Source: Plumapathes pennacea (taxonomy: Eukaryota; Cnidaria; Anthozoa; Antipatharia; Myriopathidae). From it: DNA of 64,000 nt. Below the pieces are notes generated by a model. That model saw nothing but the letters and a program-made list of their open reading frames with translations, had not been told where the DNA came from and made no database searches. The DNA lies in NCBI GenBank assembly GCA_964036295.1, contig OZ038462.1, positions 28,271,759 to 28,335,758 on the forward strand. The letters are read 5' to 3'. This document shows positions 1 to 10,968 of this stretch, piece after piece. The position numbers were made by a program, and so were the translations under genes. The first letter of the stretch is position 1. The number at the start of each line of letters is the position of its first letter.

Positions 1-283
1 CCGATTTTCACTTGTTTCTCTGTAACTGAACTCTCTAAGGCGGACATTAAATCTAGTCCCGAGGGTGTCTGCCTTAAAGAGTTTACTGTACATTCTACCT
101 CTTCTCTACCCACTGGACACTGGAATTGGCAGCCATATTGCTACAAGAAATGTTTGGTCACAAAGTACATTATATGCCTTGTGTCGTTCAGTCATATGTT
201 CATGGCATTGTCAGGGTTTTAGACTCATTCCCTTTACTGTAACAGATATATATCTGGAGTTCTTAATAATGATTTTTTGACAT

Positions 284-393
284 GCTGCATGTTAATTATT
301 CTTTTACAGACATGAAGGTGTGGTCAGACCCATTTGACCTGCTGCATGTTAATTATTCTTTTACAGACATGAAGGTGTGGTCAGACCCATTTG
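284..393 (+). repeat. 57-bp tandem duplication carrying splice acceptors
   Basis: Two near-perfect copies start at 284 and 341. Each contains a polypyrimidine tract and a good acceptor (CTTTTACAG, ending at 309 and 366) followed by the same exon-like sequence. After the second acceptor one frame (from 368) stays open for 51 codons to a TGA at 521-523; in the first copy the same frame hits TGA after eight codons. It could be the duplicated 3'-terminal exon of a plus-strand gene lying to the left, but no protein family is recognised. Confidence 0.35.
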
Positions 394-796
394 GAAGAAA
401 GTAGAACATACAAGAACCAGTTCAGAGCAAGCAACAAAACACTTGGTCAGGTGTTTACTGACCCAAAAATCTCACCCGAATTTCAAACTTTCAAGGAGAG
501 AGTGCACTTATGATTGTTACTGAAAAGATAATATTGTGACTTAACAGTGTGTAAAATATTACTGCAGTGATACATTCTGGGTGTACAGGGATTGCCCCAG
601 TGGAAATTACCAGTAAAGCATATTTCAACTAACTGTTTGAAGAAATTAATTCCAATATTATTTTGATTTTGCATTGGCTGCACCTTTTCATGTGTCTTAA
701 CAAGTTTCATGCACAATTTTACTGTTGGTATCAGTAGTGATTGTCTGTCCAGTAAATCTCTCTGCTGAGCTTGATTTTCTTCCTATTATAATATTA

Positions 797-1145
797 CATT
801 ATTACATGACTTCACATTTTAGAGTGCAAATAAAGGTCAAAACGAGTGCAAAGATGGGAGTGTATTGCACTCATCAGGAACCAGATCAACTTGTTTATTA
901 GCTTACATGATCAATTTTTGCAAGCAAAGTTTATGAACGCGTCATTTTTTGTTCCATTTTGCGCACGGCAAGAACATTTGCCCTGCTTCATTTGTCGTAT
1001 AATAAACAATTTATTACACAAGTCATGCAATATGGCTGTATTTTTACGAGTCAGTTTTATTTTTTCTCGCCTGAAGCAGGCTCAAAACAATAATACTGAC
1101 TTGTAAAAATACTCCGCCATATTGCACTCCTTCCCGTGTAATAAC
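797..1145 (-). mobile_element. Non-autonomous element, family D, copy 1
   Basis: About 345 bp match, in the opposite orientation, the segment at 52318-52668. Both contain a hairpin-like end that reads into TTACACGGGAAGGAGTGCAA and share internal sequence such as GCAAGCAAAGTTTATGAACG. The element has no coding capacity. Its class was not determined. Confidence 0.6.
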
Positions 1146-1776
1146 CTCTTTTTATCACCAAGGAAGCAGTTTTCCACTCTGCCTGCCAAGTTTTATCATC
1201 AGGTCAGCAAACTGTGCATGATTGTTGAAGTGGCTTATCAGTGTTCTTCTTAGTCTGCACTTTTCCACACTTCTCTCGTGCCCATACAAATTCCTGCACA
1301 CTTCAATGGCTACAATGTTTGATTTCTTTATAAAGATGGATGCAAACAACACACTATGTCATAGAACTTACAAATAGGTTAAAAGTGATTTATTTCACAA
1401 TAAGCTGAGCTTGGTCACACCAAACTGAAACACTACACCAAGCTTTTGTTTTCTTTACAACACTGATTTACCTCCAGTAAAAACTAAGTACTGTCTGCAC
1501 ATTGATAACCTTTTAACATCTGGAAACTAATTTTTTATAATCAAGGCTTTCAGTGCCAAGCAATAGGTCCTTTTAGACAAAACAATCATGACCACATGTA
1601 CCAGTAATATTTCAAGATTTGAAGCCTGCATCCACTGTTGCAATTTGTACTCTCAGCTAGGTTTCACTGATTGCAGACTTAAATATTATGGCCTTTTGTT
1701 AAAGGTGGTGTAAATTAGGACACCACTTCACATTAAGAAGTTTACAAAAAAAGGGTTTGGCATTCAAGGTCATGTG

Positions 1777-4700
1777 TCATTCAAACCAGGCTGCTTCTCG
1801 TGCCTTCACTAAGTATGACTCCACCTGCAAAGATAAGAAAATTCGTGACATTGAATTACAGTATGATACAGATGGTGAAAAAATAGCATTTGTAAATTGA
1901 TGCCATTTTGGGTGGCATCATCTTGGTGACATTATCAACTCCCAGCAGAGCCTCTAATGGGTTACAACTGCCAAAATAGCTGTGTCTTGTAGAATTTACA
2001 CAACTAAAACTCGTGGGAGGGGTTCCATTCATTCCCTCCCTCCCTCCCTACATCACTCACATGTTTCCTTCTTAAAAAGCTGGGGGAATCTGTATTTTGA
2101 GCTTGGGAGTCAAAGAGTTAAGAATGACCCTTACATTTTCTCTCAGCTCCTGGTCTGGATCCACTTGCATCTCCTTCATCATTTCCCAGAAGGTTTCTAC
2201 TCCAATCCGGTCATTGTACTTGATCAACACCTGGAAGATCTCCTGGTATAAGGACAGGTCCCATTTCTTGTTTGGAGTATCAAAGTACATATCCATCATC
2301 TGCAAAAATGACCCAGTACATCATGTTATTACATTTCATATGTCAGGCATAAAATTACAAAAACAGATTGGGATTCGTGTTTATAGCACCATTTGTTCTA
2401 ATGAAGGAGTAACACTCAAAAGGTCAGCCAATATATTCTTTATGACATTCAACATCAGTGTTGTATCCAGAGCGCGTCATTGCGTCCTGGGACGCACAAA
2501 TCTCAATTTGGACGCAAGAAATTCCAGCAAGTGCGTCCGCTTGGACGCACTCGAAAAATTAATTGACAAGCGACTCATTTCGGAACGCGATCCGCTAAGC
2601 GGAAAAGCCGACGCTGATCCTTCACCACTGATAGCGCGTCGGTAAAGCCCGATTTACGCGTTGCAACTTTCGCTTACGACACGAATAAAATATCACTCCG
2701 TGATTTGGTTTTCTGTCGCATACGGCACAAAAAAAGTAATACAATTTCGTAAGGGTTAAATCCTGGAATGCAAGTGTGACTGAACAAATATTCGATCAAA
2801 TGTTACTGTATTAAACCACTGGCTGTTCGAGCGGCTCAGTTTATCGCGACATGCACACCTTTTATCGATCACGACGACACCGCTTTTAATATGTCAAACG
2901 GTCGAAATTTGTCCGCATACAAATCTTAAAACATTGACCTGTAGTCTTGCACATCGACTGTTTCGCGTAGCGTGGTGAAATTTGATAACCCAAAGAATTG
3001 AGTTCAGATTTGCATAAATATGTTTTGTGCGTATGGCAGACGTCAATAAAATACTTTTAGCCGAAAACCTCCTTGAAAGAGAACAAAATGTGGCAGGAAC
3101 ATAAAAAATGTCCTATCGGCTTGTTATTTGTTTGGTACAAAAATAAGCAATGTGAATAATGACGCTCCATGAATATTAATATAAAATATGAATATTAATT
3201 AGTTGGACCCCACAAAATCCTACTTGGACCCCTAAATTTTGGAAGAGGGGGTCCAAAGGACCCCCAGTTTTGAAATCCTGGATACAACACTGCAACATGC
3301 ATCCACATCAACATGTGCTGATACAGTTTGAAGACCAAAATCAATTCTCAAAGTACATTCAATACTGTACAACAGAAAACCAGCTCTAAAGAGAACTAGA
3401 TTGACTGCATTGGCTTGGAGAAATACATATAACTTGAATCAACTAAGGGTCGATGTGTGAAAGTTGGACACTGAAAGAATTTGAAGCTGACGGTTCAGGC
3501 ACTAGCCCTTCGTCCAAGCAAAAAAAGTCACTCAGACAAAGGGCAAGGGCTCGAAATGTCAGCTTCAAATTCTTTCATGGTGACCAGCTTTCATACATCG
3601 ACCCTTAATCAATCCAAGTTTTTCAACATTGTAAACTGTCAATAAGCCTTTACGAGAAAATGCTTTTAGGAAGTAGATAAAATGCTTCTTGGGAGTAGAT
3701 TATCTAGTGTCTGGGGTGGATACAGATCGATTTCCATCAGTTTATGGAAACCAGTCAGATAATTTATTTGTTAAAATTTTAGTTTCCAGCCACTGGGAAT
3801 GGCACTTCAAAGAGCTAAATTATTCCAGGGGAGTACCACAGGATCATGTAAAGTATACGACACCCAGTGTTTCACCAAAATGCACAAACAAGAATGCCTG
3901 TTTCTTGTTCTACTAAAACACTGTGTGAAATCCACAAAGCAAAAAGTTCCATTCCTTGTTCTACTACAGACAACAGGACCCTTTATACAAGAGAAAATAA
4001 GCCACAGCCTACATAGGCTGCGGCTAATACATAAGACGTCAACAGACCCATTTATATGAGTACAGCTTGCACAAGATGCAAAACTGCACATATAAATGGT
4101 TCATGGTTTCACAGCGAAAGTAAACCGTGGCTTACATAAGAACAGCTCAAAACCCCTAGGCCAGGATAAGCTGCAGCTTGTGTAAGCTGTGAATGTGGAT
4201 TTCGCAATGGTTATACGAGGTGTTCACGTCTTATTTTCTCTCATATCAATGACCCTATTGACTTGTTCTTCGTCAATATTATTAGCCTCCTTGAACAAAG
4301 CACAGTTGAAGAAGTTTATTAGTATTATTTATCAAGTTGCACCTTTTGTATGAGTTTTTCCCTCTCTTCATATTCTTCATCTGACATCAGCTGGTGAGAT
4401 AAAGTTACAGTACATACATTTTGCATACAGTCAAAGCTCTCTGGGTGGACACTCTCATAAGCAGACAGCTCTACTTACGGACTCTCTCACAAAACCCCAT
4501 TTGAACTCTCACTCAAACTCTCTATTTACACATTCCCATAAGTGGACGCAGACACTGTTGAAGGGTGAAATATGGACTTTTCTTTTGTTTTTAAGTTTCC
4601 CGTAAGCGGACACCCTGCTGGAACAATCCCTTTATTCAATTGCAATTAATCAATCAGTTCACACATGGTTTTTATTCTAAAAGCAATTACAGTATATTGC

Positions 4701-5704
4701 AAGTAACGATTGACATTCAGTTCAATCTCTTACCATTCTTTTATCTGGGCGACCGCAGGCCCCGCCGCAGGCCCATGACATGGTTTCGAAACAGCACCAG
4801 TTATGGCATTCACTGAATTCAGCGGCCAGGCAGCTTACAAGACTTATTCTCGTAAGCGGACAGTTCCAGTTACTGACACTTTCCACTTCCCAAGGGTGTC
4901 CACTTACGGGAGCTTCGACTGTATTAATTATTTTATGTATCTTCAGGTGTAGTTAGTAGAAACCCACATATTTCGTTACCTGGTTGGCAATCAAAAACTG
5001 TGAAGCATCGGATCGGGTCTTACCTTCCCTTCATTTAGATTTTTTGCATAAAACGTTGAGAATGGACGGAGAGGGTTGAAAACCTGGGAGGATAAAAACT
5101 TTCCACTTTCCACGAATTGAACAAGTACTTACGTTTCTTTCTATTTCGTCGACATCGTTTAACCAGCGCCATAACCAGCTACGCTTCTTTGCTTTCTGTA
5201 GCCACGTTAAATCCTGGCCTTCATCCAAATCCTCATTCACAGTTTCACCATTTGTACCAGCAGCGGTTGACTGCCACCGGCGAAAACAAGTTTGACAAGG
5301 AGAAACGACCCGAAAAGCCGGCCGACCGCTTCGAAGAACAACTGAAATCAAATATCACAAAAAATATAATTGATCCAAAACGCTTTTAACTAACAAGGTT
5401 TTAAGAAAATATTTTCAATATTCCTCCACGTCTTTGTTGATGGCCTAAAGCGCTCCAAATAGTGTGTGTTAGAGTTATTTATAGTTTACGGTAGGTTGTT
5501 TAGACGTTGCATCATAGCTTTATCGTCGACATCACCGACTTCCACGAGTGCTTCATTATAACAAAATGACACGAGTCTTCCTTTCTTTTGAAACACTAGC
5601 CACTATGTTTTACCTCTGTGGAGCGTATTTCGTGGTAATCTCGCCAGAGCAGGTGTTATTCTCTTGCAAGTGGTCAGTACTGTTCGCACCACAGCAGCCG
5701 CCAT
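1777..5704 (-). CDS. Small probable mitochondrial protein, unknown family (5 exons, 186 aa)
   Basis: Coding exons on the minus strand are 5704-5614, 5341-5133, 4390-4343, 2299-2135 and 1824-1777; all join in phase and end in TGA. The start is the ATG in a GCAATGGCGG context, and the first exon encodes MAAAVVRTVLTTCKRI, rich in Arg and hydroxylated residues and lacking acidic residues, like a mitochondrial transit peptide. A second Arg-rich, acidic-poor stretch with RRWQST follows. The acidic linker and the helical body (YQEIFQVLIKYNDRIG, FWEMMKEMQVDPD) resemble helix-turn-helix repeats of the PPR/TPR type, but I do not recognise the family. The donor after exon 3 (GTGCAA) is weak. Intron 3 is about 2 kb and holds a hAT-like element and a hairpin MITE. 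It shares a 142-bp divergent promoter with ZFAND2B. The gene model is firm, the function unknown. Confidence 0.75.
2066..2122 (+). mobile_element. Fragment of family-A MITE beside a splice donor
   Basis: The right end of the family-A element (AGCTTGGGAGTCAAAGAGTT, compare GGGAGTGAAAGGGTT elsewhere) lies in the intron directly downstream of exon 4 of the minus-strand gene, about 13 bp from the exon boundary at 2135. The left part of the element is missing. Confidence 0.6.
2456..3292. mobile_element. 837-bp hAT-like non-autonomous DNA transposon
   Basis: It has perfect 15-bp terminal inverted repeats (CAGTGTTGTATCCAG and its complement) flanked on both sides by the direct repeat CAACAT (2450-2455 and 3293-3298). 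TIRs beginning CAGTG are typical of hAT elements, though hAT normally makes 8-bp duplications, so the class is an inference. No transposase frame is visible. It sits inside intron 3 of the mitochondrial-type gene. Confidence 0.7.
3440..3612. mobile_element. Hairpin MITE, family B, copy 1
   Basis: Long inverted arms AAGGGTCGATGTGTGAAAG and CTTTCATACATCGACCCTT enclose a second palindrome whose core is a degenerate form of GACGAAGGGCTAGCGCTCG. Related copies are at 23236-23373, 25690-25860 and 32100-32335. No coding frame. Confidence 0.65.
4428..4921. mobile_element. Pogo-like MITE (family I), TA-flanked
   Basis: The terminal inverted repeats are CAGTCAAAGCTC on the left and GAGCTTCGACTG on the right, with a TA dinucleotide immediately outside both ends (4426-4427 and 4922-4923), as expected for Tc1/mariner/pogo insertion at TA. 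Subterminal sequence repeats words such as GTAAGCGGACA. It lies in intron 2 of the mitochondrial-type gene and has no transposase. Confidence 0.65.
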
Positions 5705-5846
5705 TGCTCTCTCATGTGGCGAACGCGCACTGGATCGAGGCAATTGACGAATAATGTTCGGAAAAAAATCGGTAGAAAACCGGAAACTGGCCTGGTCACT
5801 TAGCCTTCCCTCCCAGGAGCTGTCTTCCGGTTGAACACAAGAAAAG
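5705..5846. promoter_or_regulatory. Divergent promoter between the mitochondrial-type gene and ZFAND2B
   Basis: Only 142 bp separate the two start codons (minus-strand ATG at 5704, plus-strand ATG at 5847), so both 5' untranslated regions and the promoter must fit here or overlap. No TATA box is evident. A GCCGCCAT motif at the minus-strand start resembles the YY1-type element common at metazoan housekeeping starts. Confidence 0.55.
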
Positions 5847-8800
5847 ATGGAGTTTCCCGATTTGGGAAAAAACTGCGCTTTAGAGTCGTGCAAACAGCTT
5901 GGTAAGTATCGAAGATCGAGGAAATACTTTGTGCCATTAAAATCAGTTGTGAGATGTAACATGAACTTATTTTCTTGCCTGTAGATTTCCTTCCCTTGAA
6001 GTGCGATGCCTGCCAGAAAATATTTTGGTAAGTTTGATATCAGTTAAATAATGAGTGCAGATGTAGTACAGCATATAGGCAGTGATATTTTTCGCGAAAC
6101 TATTCTTCGGTACGAGGTTGGTGCAGTGTACTTTAGGTAAGAATTATATACTTGACGTAAAATGGTGTGACGTTGGCGCATGATAATTTTTAATGACTTG
6201 TGTCACAATAATTTCAAAATAACTTTATTATTATCAATACTGGAATAACAATGTTTAGCTGAAAAAAAGAAATTTGAATCAAGCTTATCTATACATCTGT
6301 TTTCCTCCCGAACTTTATTAAATGGTGAAACCTTGTAAGTTGTGTATAATGAGAATATTGATACAAGAAAGGGAGATATGAAAGATAAAATTATTGGAGT
6401 TGATCACTCTCATAAAATTTATAAGTGATCAATGAAATAAATGTAAATATATATTACATAACTTAATACTAAATAGAAGTCTTATAATAAAATATACTGT
6501 AATAGAAAATATTATTCTTTTACAGCAAGGACCACATCAAGTATACAGACCACCATTGTGAACATGCTTACAAGAAGGTACTGACAGCAGGGGCAAGTCC
6601 AGGATTTCAGAAAGGAGGAGGCCGAGTGCTGTTAGGCTTGAGCGCTGGGGGGAGAGTGGGGGATCTGGGGGCATGCTCCCCAGGAAAATTTTGAAACCTA
6701 GACCTCCTAAAACAGCGATTTACTGAATTTTTAGACCATAAGGCAGGTGCAACAAGCGGATCTGAAAAGATCACAAATCACCCCCTGGACAGTTTCATTG
6801 TACTAGCCCTTTCACTTCCAAGAGTGATCAACTTCAATTTTCTCTTTTCAGTCTTCCACCAGAGACATATCATACAGTATAGAGAATTCGTCATTTGATA
6901 CCTTGCTCAAATGACAGCTGATTAAAACATAAATTCTCTTTTCATCACTCATACATTTTCTTATTTTATGGTTGGGAGAATTTGTATTTTGAGTTTGGAA
7001 GTGAAAGGGCTAGGGATCCTGGAACCGTTTTGATTCTTACAATGTCAGTCCTGCATGTAGATATACGTGTGAAGTCCATGAAATGGCTCACAATCTCAAA
7101 TGATAATTGCTCAAGACTCAGACTGCCACTTTTTTTTAGTATTTTGCATGATTGTAAACTATGCTCATTGCGTGTCAGTAAAACTTTGTATGCAATATTG
7201 GCTTTGGAGCTCTGAGCTAATAACAAAACTGCAGTGTATTACTATTATTATCATCATCAGAATTTATGACTCACAGTACATACAAAGTGATAGTTACAGG
7301 TGTGGCTTCAATTCATAGGATGTCCAGGTTCCTATATGCCCATTATGTAATCAGCCTGTTCCAGTGCCAAGAGGAGAACAGCCAGACATCAAGGTATTGC
7401 AAAATTATGATTATACATGGAGAAGGTTAGGTACCAATAATGAAGACTAAGTCTTGACTTACACAGTCATGTAACTCACAGGTTTCACAGCAATTCAAGT
7501 AAAAGTATATAGTTACTGCATCATTGCACATTCCAAGTAATATTAATATAATATATTTTATTAGGTGCTCAAATTATGGATTTATTCTGACCTGCAGTCC
7601 TAGAATATCCTGAGATATAAAATTATAATTGCTGTCTGCTTTTTAAGGTTGGGGAACACATTGACAGAGACTGTCAAGAAGTGAAGAAACGGAAGGTACA
7701 TGTTTTGGCATATATTATCTAAGTATTGTTGTCCAGTATATTTTCAACAAAGTTAGTTATTAATTAATTGTTAATTTTATAAATTTTAAATGCTTTTTTT
7801 TAATTACCTAAAACCTAAACAATATTGGATTAGCAGATACTACACTCTGTAGGTGAACAGCTAGACAGACAAAGAGTTTGAAGTGTATACATGCACAGAC
7901 AGATAGAAGTATGGATAGACCATTTTTAGGCACCCAAAAACCAAAGACAAGACATTATAAAATACAGTACCACTTGCTTCTTGTTTTTTGCTTTATTTTT
8001 ATTTTTATTTTTATTTTTATCATTTGATGCATTATTCTCAATACAGGCCTATGCCAATAAATGCACTCTGAAAGGTTGCAAACAAAAAGAGGTAAGATAT
8101 AGCACTAATCCTTGTATTTTATTTATTAATTTTCAAATTAACTAATGCACCATGCCATGTATATAAATAACTTGTATGGTGAGATTTTTGTACTGGTGAA
8201 TCATTCTGAGGAATGTGAATTGGGAAATATTCTAACTGCAACGTATTTCATGTCCTAATTAATATTGTGTTTAAATGACAAACTCTTCAGCCAGCAGGCC
8301 TCCTCATAGCAGTATTTTCATTTCTTTCTCTCTTAGCTTATCCCTGTGAGATGTGAATCTTGTCGGCAGAATTTCTGTCTTAAACACAGACATGAGCAAG
8401 ATCATAGCTGTACAGCCGTGGTCCGTGGAGGAGCAGAAAAGTAAGTATATGGTTGGTCAGTGCAACTTGTTCATGATCTTAGTTATTACCAAACATATAG
8501 TTCAAAGTTCATACATATTTAAGTTAATATCATTAGTGAATGTGGGTGTCTAATGGTGAGATAGAGTCCTTCAAAATATATGTAAAGGCTATTTCAAGTT
8601 AATACTCTACTTATTATCTTTTTGTGTTCTCATGGATCAGTCAGAAGACAAGTGCAGCTGCTTTGAGAGCAAGGTATGGGTTAAAAAGAAAAACAACACC
8701 TCTGTTTGAGTAAACTAAAACAATGCCTTTTGGTATCTAAAAGGCCGGTAATAATGACTGGTGAAGGGAAAGTCGACTTGCCATCTCATTGGGGTTTTAT

Positions 8801-10922
8801 ATATGTAAAACAACACCTCTGCTTTGAGTAAACTAAAACAATGCCTTTGGTATTTAAAGGGTCAGTAAGAACGACTGGTGAAGGCAAAGTCGACTTGCCA
8901 TCTCATTGGGGTTTTATATAATGCAAAACTCGTACCTCGACTGAGGTCTCTGCAAAATTAAAATGGAACTGCCAAGTTATCGCATGTGGTTTTTCTAGCC
9001 ATATTCCTGTTCAACGGTCTATAAAGGGGACAATTCTTTATTGGAGGTATAAAAGGGGTCACTATTTAAATGCCAGGATGTATATTAAAGGGCCCCCCCC
9101 CCCCTCCCCTGTGGGATGGTACCATTCATGTAACTAATCTTGCAGTCTATTTGTAGGGATGCAGCAATAGCCAGATCCAAGCAAGCTGCTCCCTCAAAAC
9201 CCAACACAAGACCTCAACAGACTGCCCTGTCATCAATGGGAAGAGACCTGGACAGGTTAATATTTTCTTTCAGTCTTGCAAGGCTGTTCATTTAAAATGG
9301 AAAGCAAGTGTATTTTACACGCTAAAACATACTTACCATTATCTTTTGATGTCCATCACCACTTTCTGCAGGGCCAGAAGGGAGCGGCAGAATCAGCCAG
9401 GAGCCAGCAAACAGTCACCACAGCGGTCAGCCCTGGTAAGGATGACTTTCACACTGAGTTTTAGAGAACAAGTTGTGTCAGTATGGGTTCGGGTGGTCGG
9501 TATTTGGTCGGTAACGTGGTCGGTAACATGGTCGGTATGTGGTCGGTAACGTGATCTGTGTGTGGTCAGTAACGTGGTCGGTATGTGGTCGGTATGTAGT
9601 CGGTAACGCGGTCGGTAACATGGTAGGTAATGTGATCGGTATGTGGTCGGTAACGTGGTCGGTATGTGGTTGATAACGTGGTCGGTAACGTGGTCGGTAA
9701 CATGGTCGGTATGTGGTTGATAACGTGGTCGGTAACATGGTCGGTATGTGGTTGATAACATGGTAGGTATGTGGTTGATAACGTGGTCGGTAACGTGGTC
9801 GGTATGTGGTTGATAACGTGGTCGGTAACATGGTCGGTATGTGGTTGATAACGTGGTCGGTATGTGGTTGATAACATGGTAGGTATGTGGTCGGTAACGT
9901 GGTCGGTAACGTGGTCAGCAAGTGGTCGGTAAAGTCACTGCTGTGTAACACGTCTACCAAGCAGTGCAACTTGTTCGCTCTTTTGGTATTGATTGAGTTC
10001 GATATCAAGAATTTTATTGGTTGGCGAAATATCAGTTAAATCGATTTGCGGAGATTGATCAATTAAAAGAATACGTCGACTGTTCACATTCGGCTTGCAT
10101 TTAGGCTGGATCGATCATAAACTTCCTCATGTGATTGAAGCCTGGGATTAATCCGATATCGTATTGAATCGATCCGGCCGAGATTGTATTGAATACGAGA
10201 TCGTATCAGTTGACATGAGATCGTACTGGATTGGTACCATATTGTAATGGACCATTACTAGATCGTATTGGATCGATCAAAGATCGTATTAGATCGATGC
10301 GTCATTGCATTTGATCGATACGAGATCTTATTGAATCGATCCGAGATTGTATTGTATAGGAGATCGTACCAAGCGATACCAGATCGTATTGGATTGATAC
10401 CAGATCGTATTGGGTTGATACCAGATCGTATTGAATCGATCCACATCTTATTGGATCGACACGCGATCGTATTGCGTACTGTCAAAAATCGGTGAGATCG
10501 ATGTTGGATCAGTTAGATCAGATTCACGCTCGGCTCGCATTTAGCCAAGATCGATCTCAGATCGTTCCAACGGCCTGCTGTGAACAGGCCTTCGCGTATT
10601 TCGTGGCCGATGAGGATGTTGTGGAACCAAGAACCAATAAACTGAATGATGTACAGAGTGTTCCAACAGTTCGTGAAAGATTCACGACAATCCCGGCTGG
10701 CGAAACTCGTTAAACACCCCTTCCCAGCTCATAGCAATTGGTCACTAACGCGAGAACGTATTCAATTGAATAGGAATGTTGGAATGAGGTGGAAAACACT
10801 CTAATCGCCACAGTATTGTCTGGCGCCACACTACGAGTTTGGGATTTGCGTGAAAATTTTATTTTTGATTGGAGGAGGCCGTTGATTGACGAACGAGCCA
10901 CCTTTTTCTTTTTCTTTTTATT

Positions 10923-10968
<46 letters not shown>

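Larger units (their letters stand above)
1..1776. other. Repeat-rich region left of the first gene
   Basis: No gene is confidently recognised here. The stretch holds a 57-bp tandem duplication with exon-like splice acceptors (284-393), an inverted-repeat element (about 797-1145) with a second copy near 52318-52668, and a fragment of a dispersed repeat at about 1160-1235 that recurs near 27235-27335 and 30640-30750. The part from about 1380 to 1776 is the likely 3' untranslated region and downstream flank of the minus-strand gene that ends at 1777. Confidence 0.5.

Noticed and set aside
2097..2645. 182-codon plus-strand frame
   Set aside because: It runs antisense across a real exon of the mitochondrial-type gene, through intron and into the hAT-like element; no domain and no consistent codon use.
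5031..5351. Frame beginning at 5351 as the true start of the mitochondrial-type gene
   Set aside because: That start is a TTG just downstream of an in-frame stop and inside a splice acceptor; the real start is the ATG at 5704 in the upstream exon, which joins in phase.
9393..10008. Minus-strand frames of 103-176 codons with His/Thr/Pro repeats (TDHVTDHV type)
   Set aside because: They are a by-product of the GTGGTCGGTA minisatellite, which lacks stop codons in several frames; they lie in a ZFAND2B intron and show no non-repeat coding sequence.
10258..10495. Overlapping 75-codon frames on both strands
   Set aside because: Both come from the partly self-complementary GATCGTATTG array.
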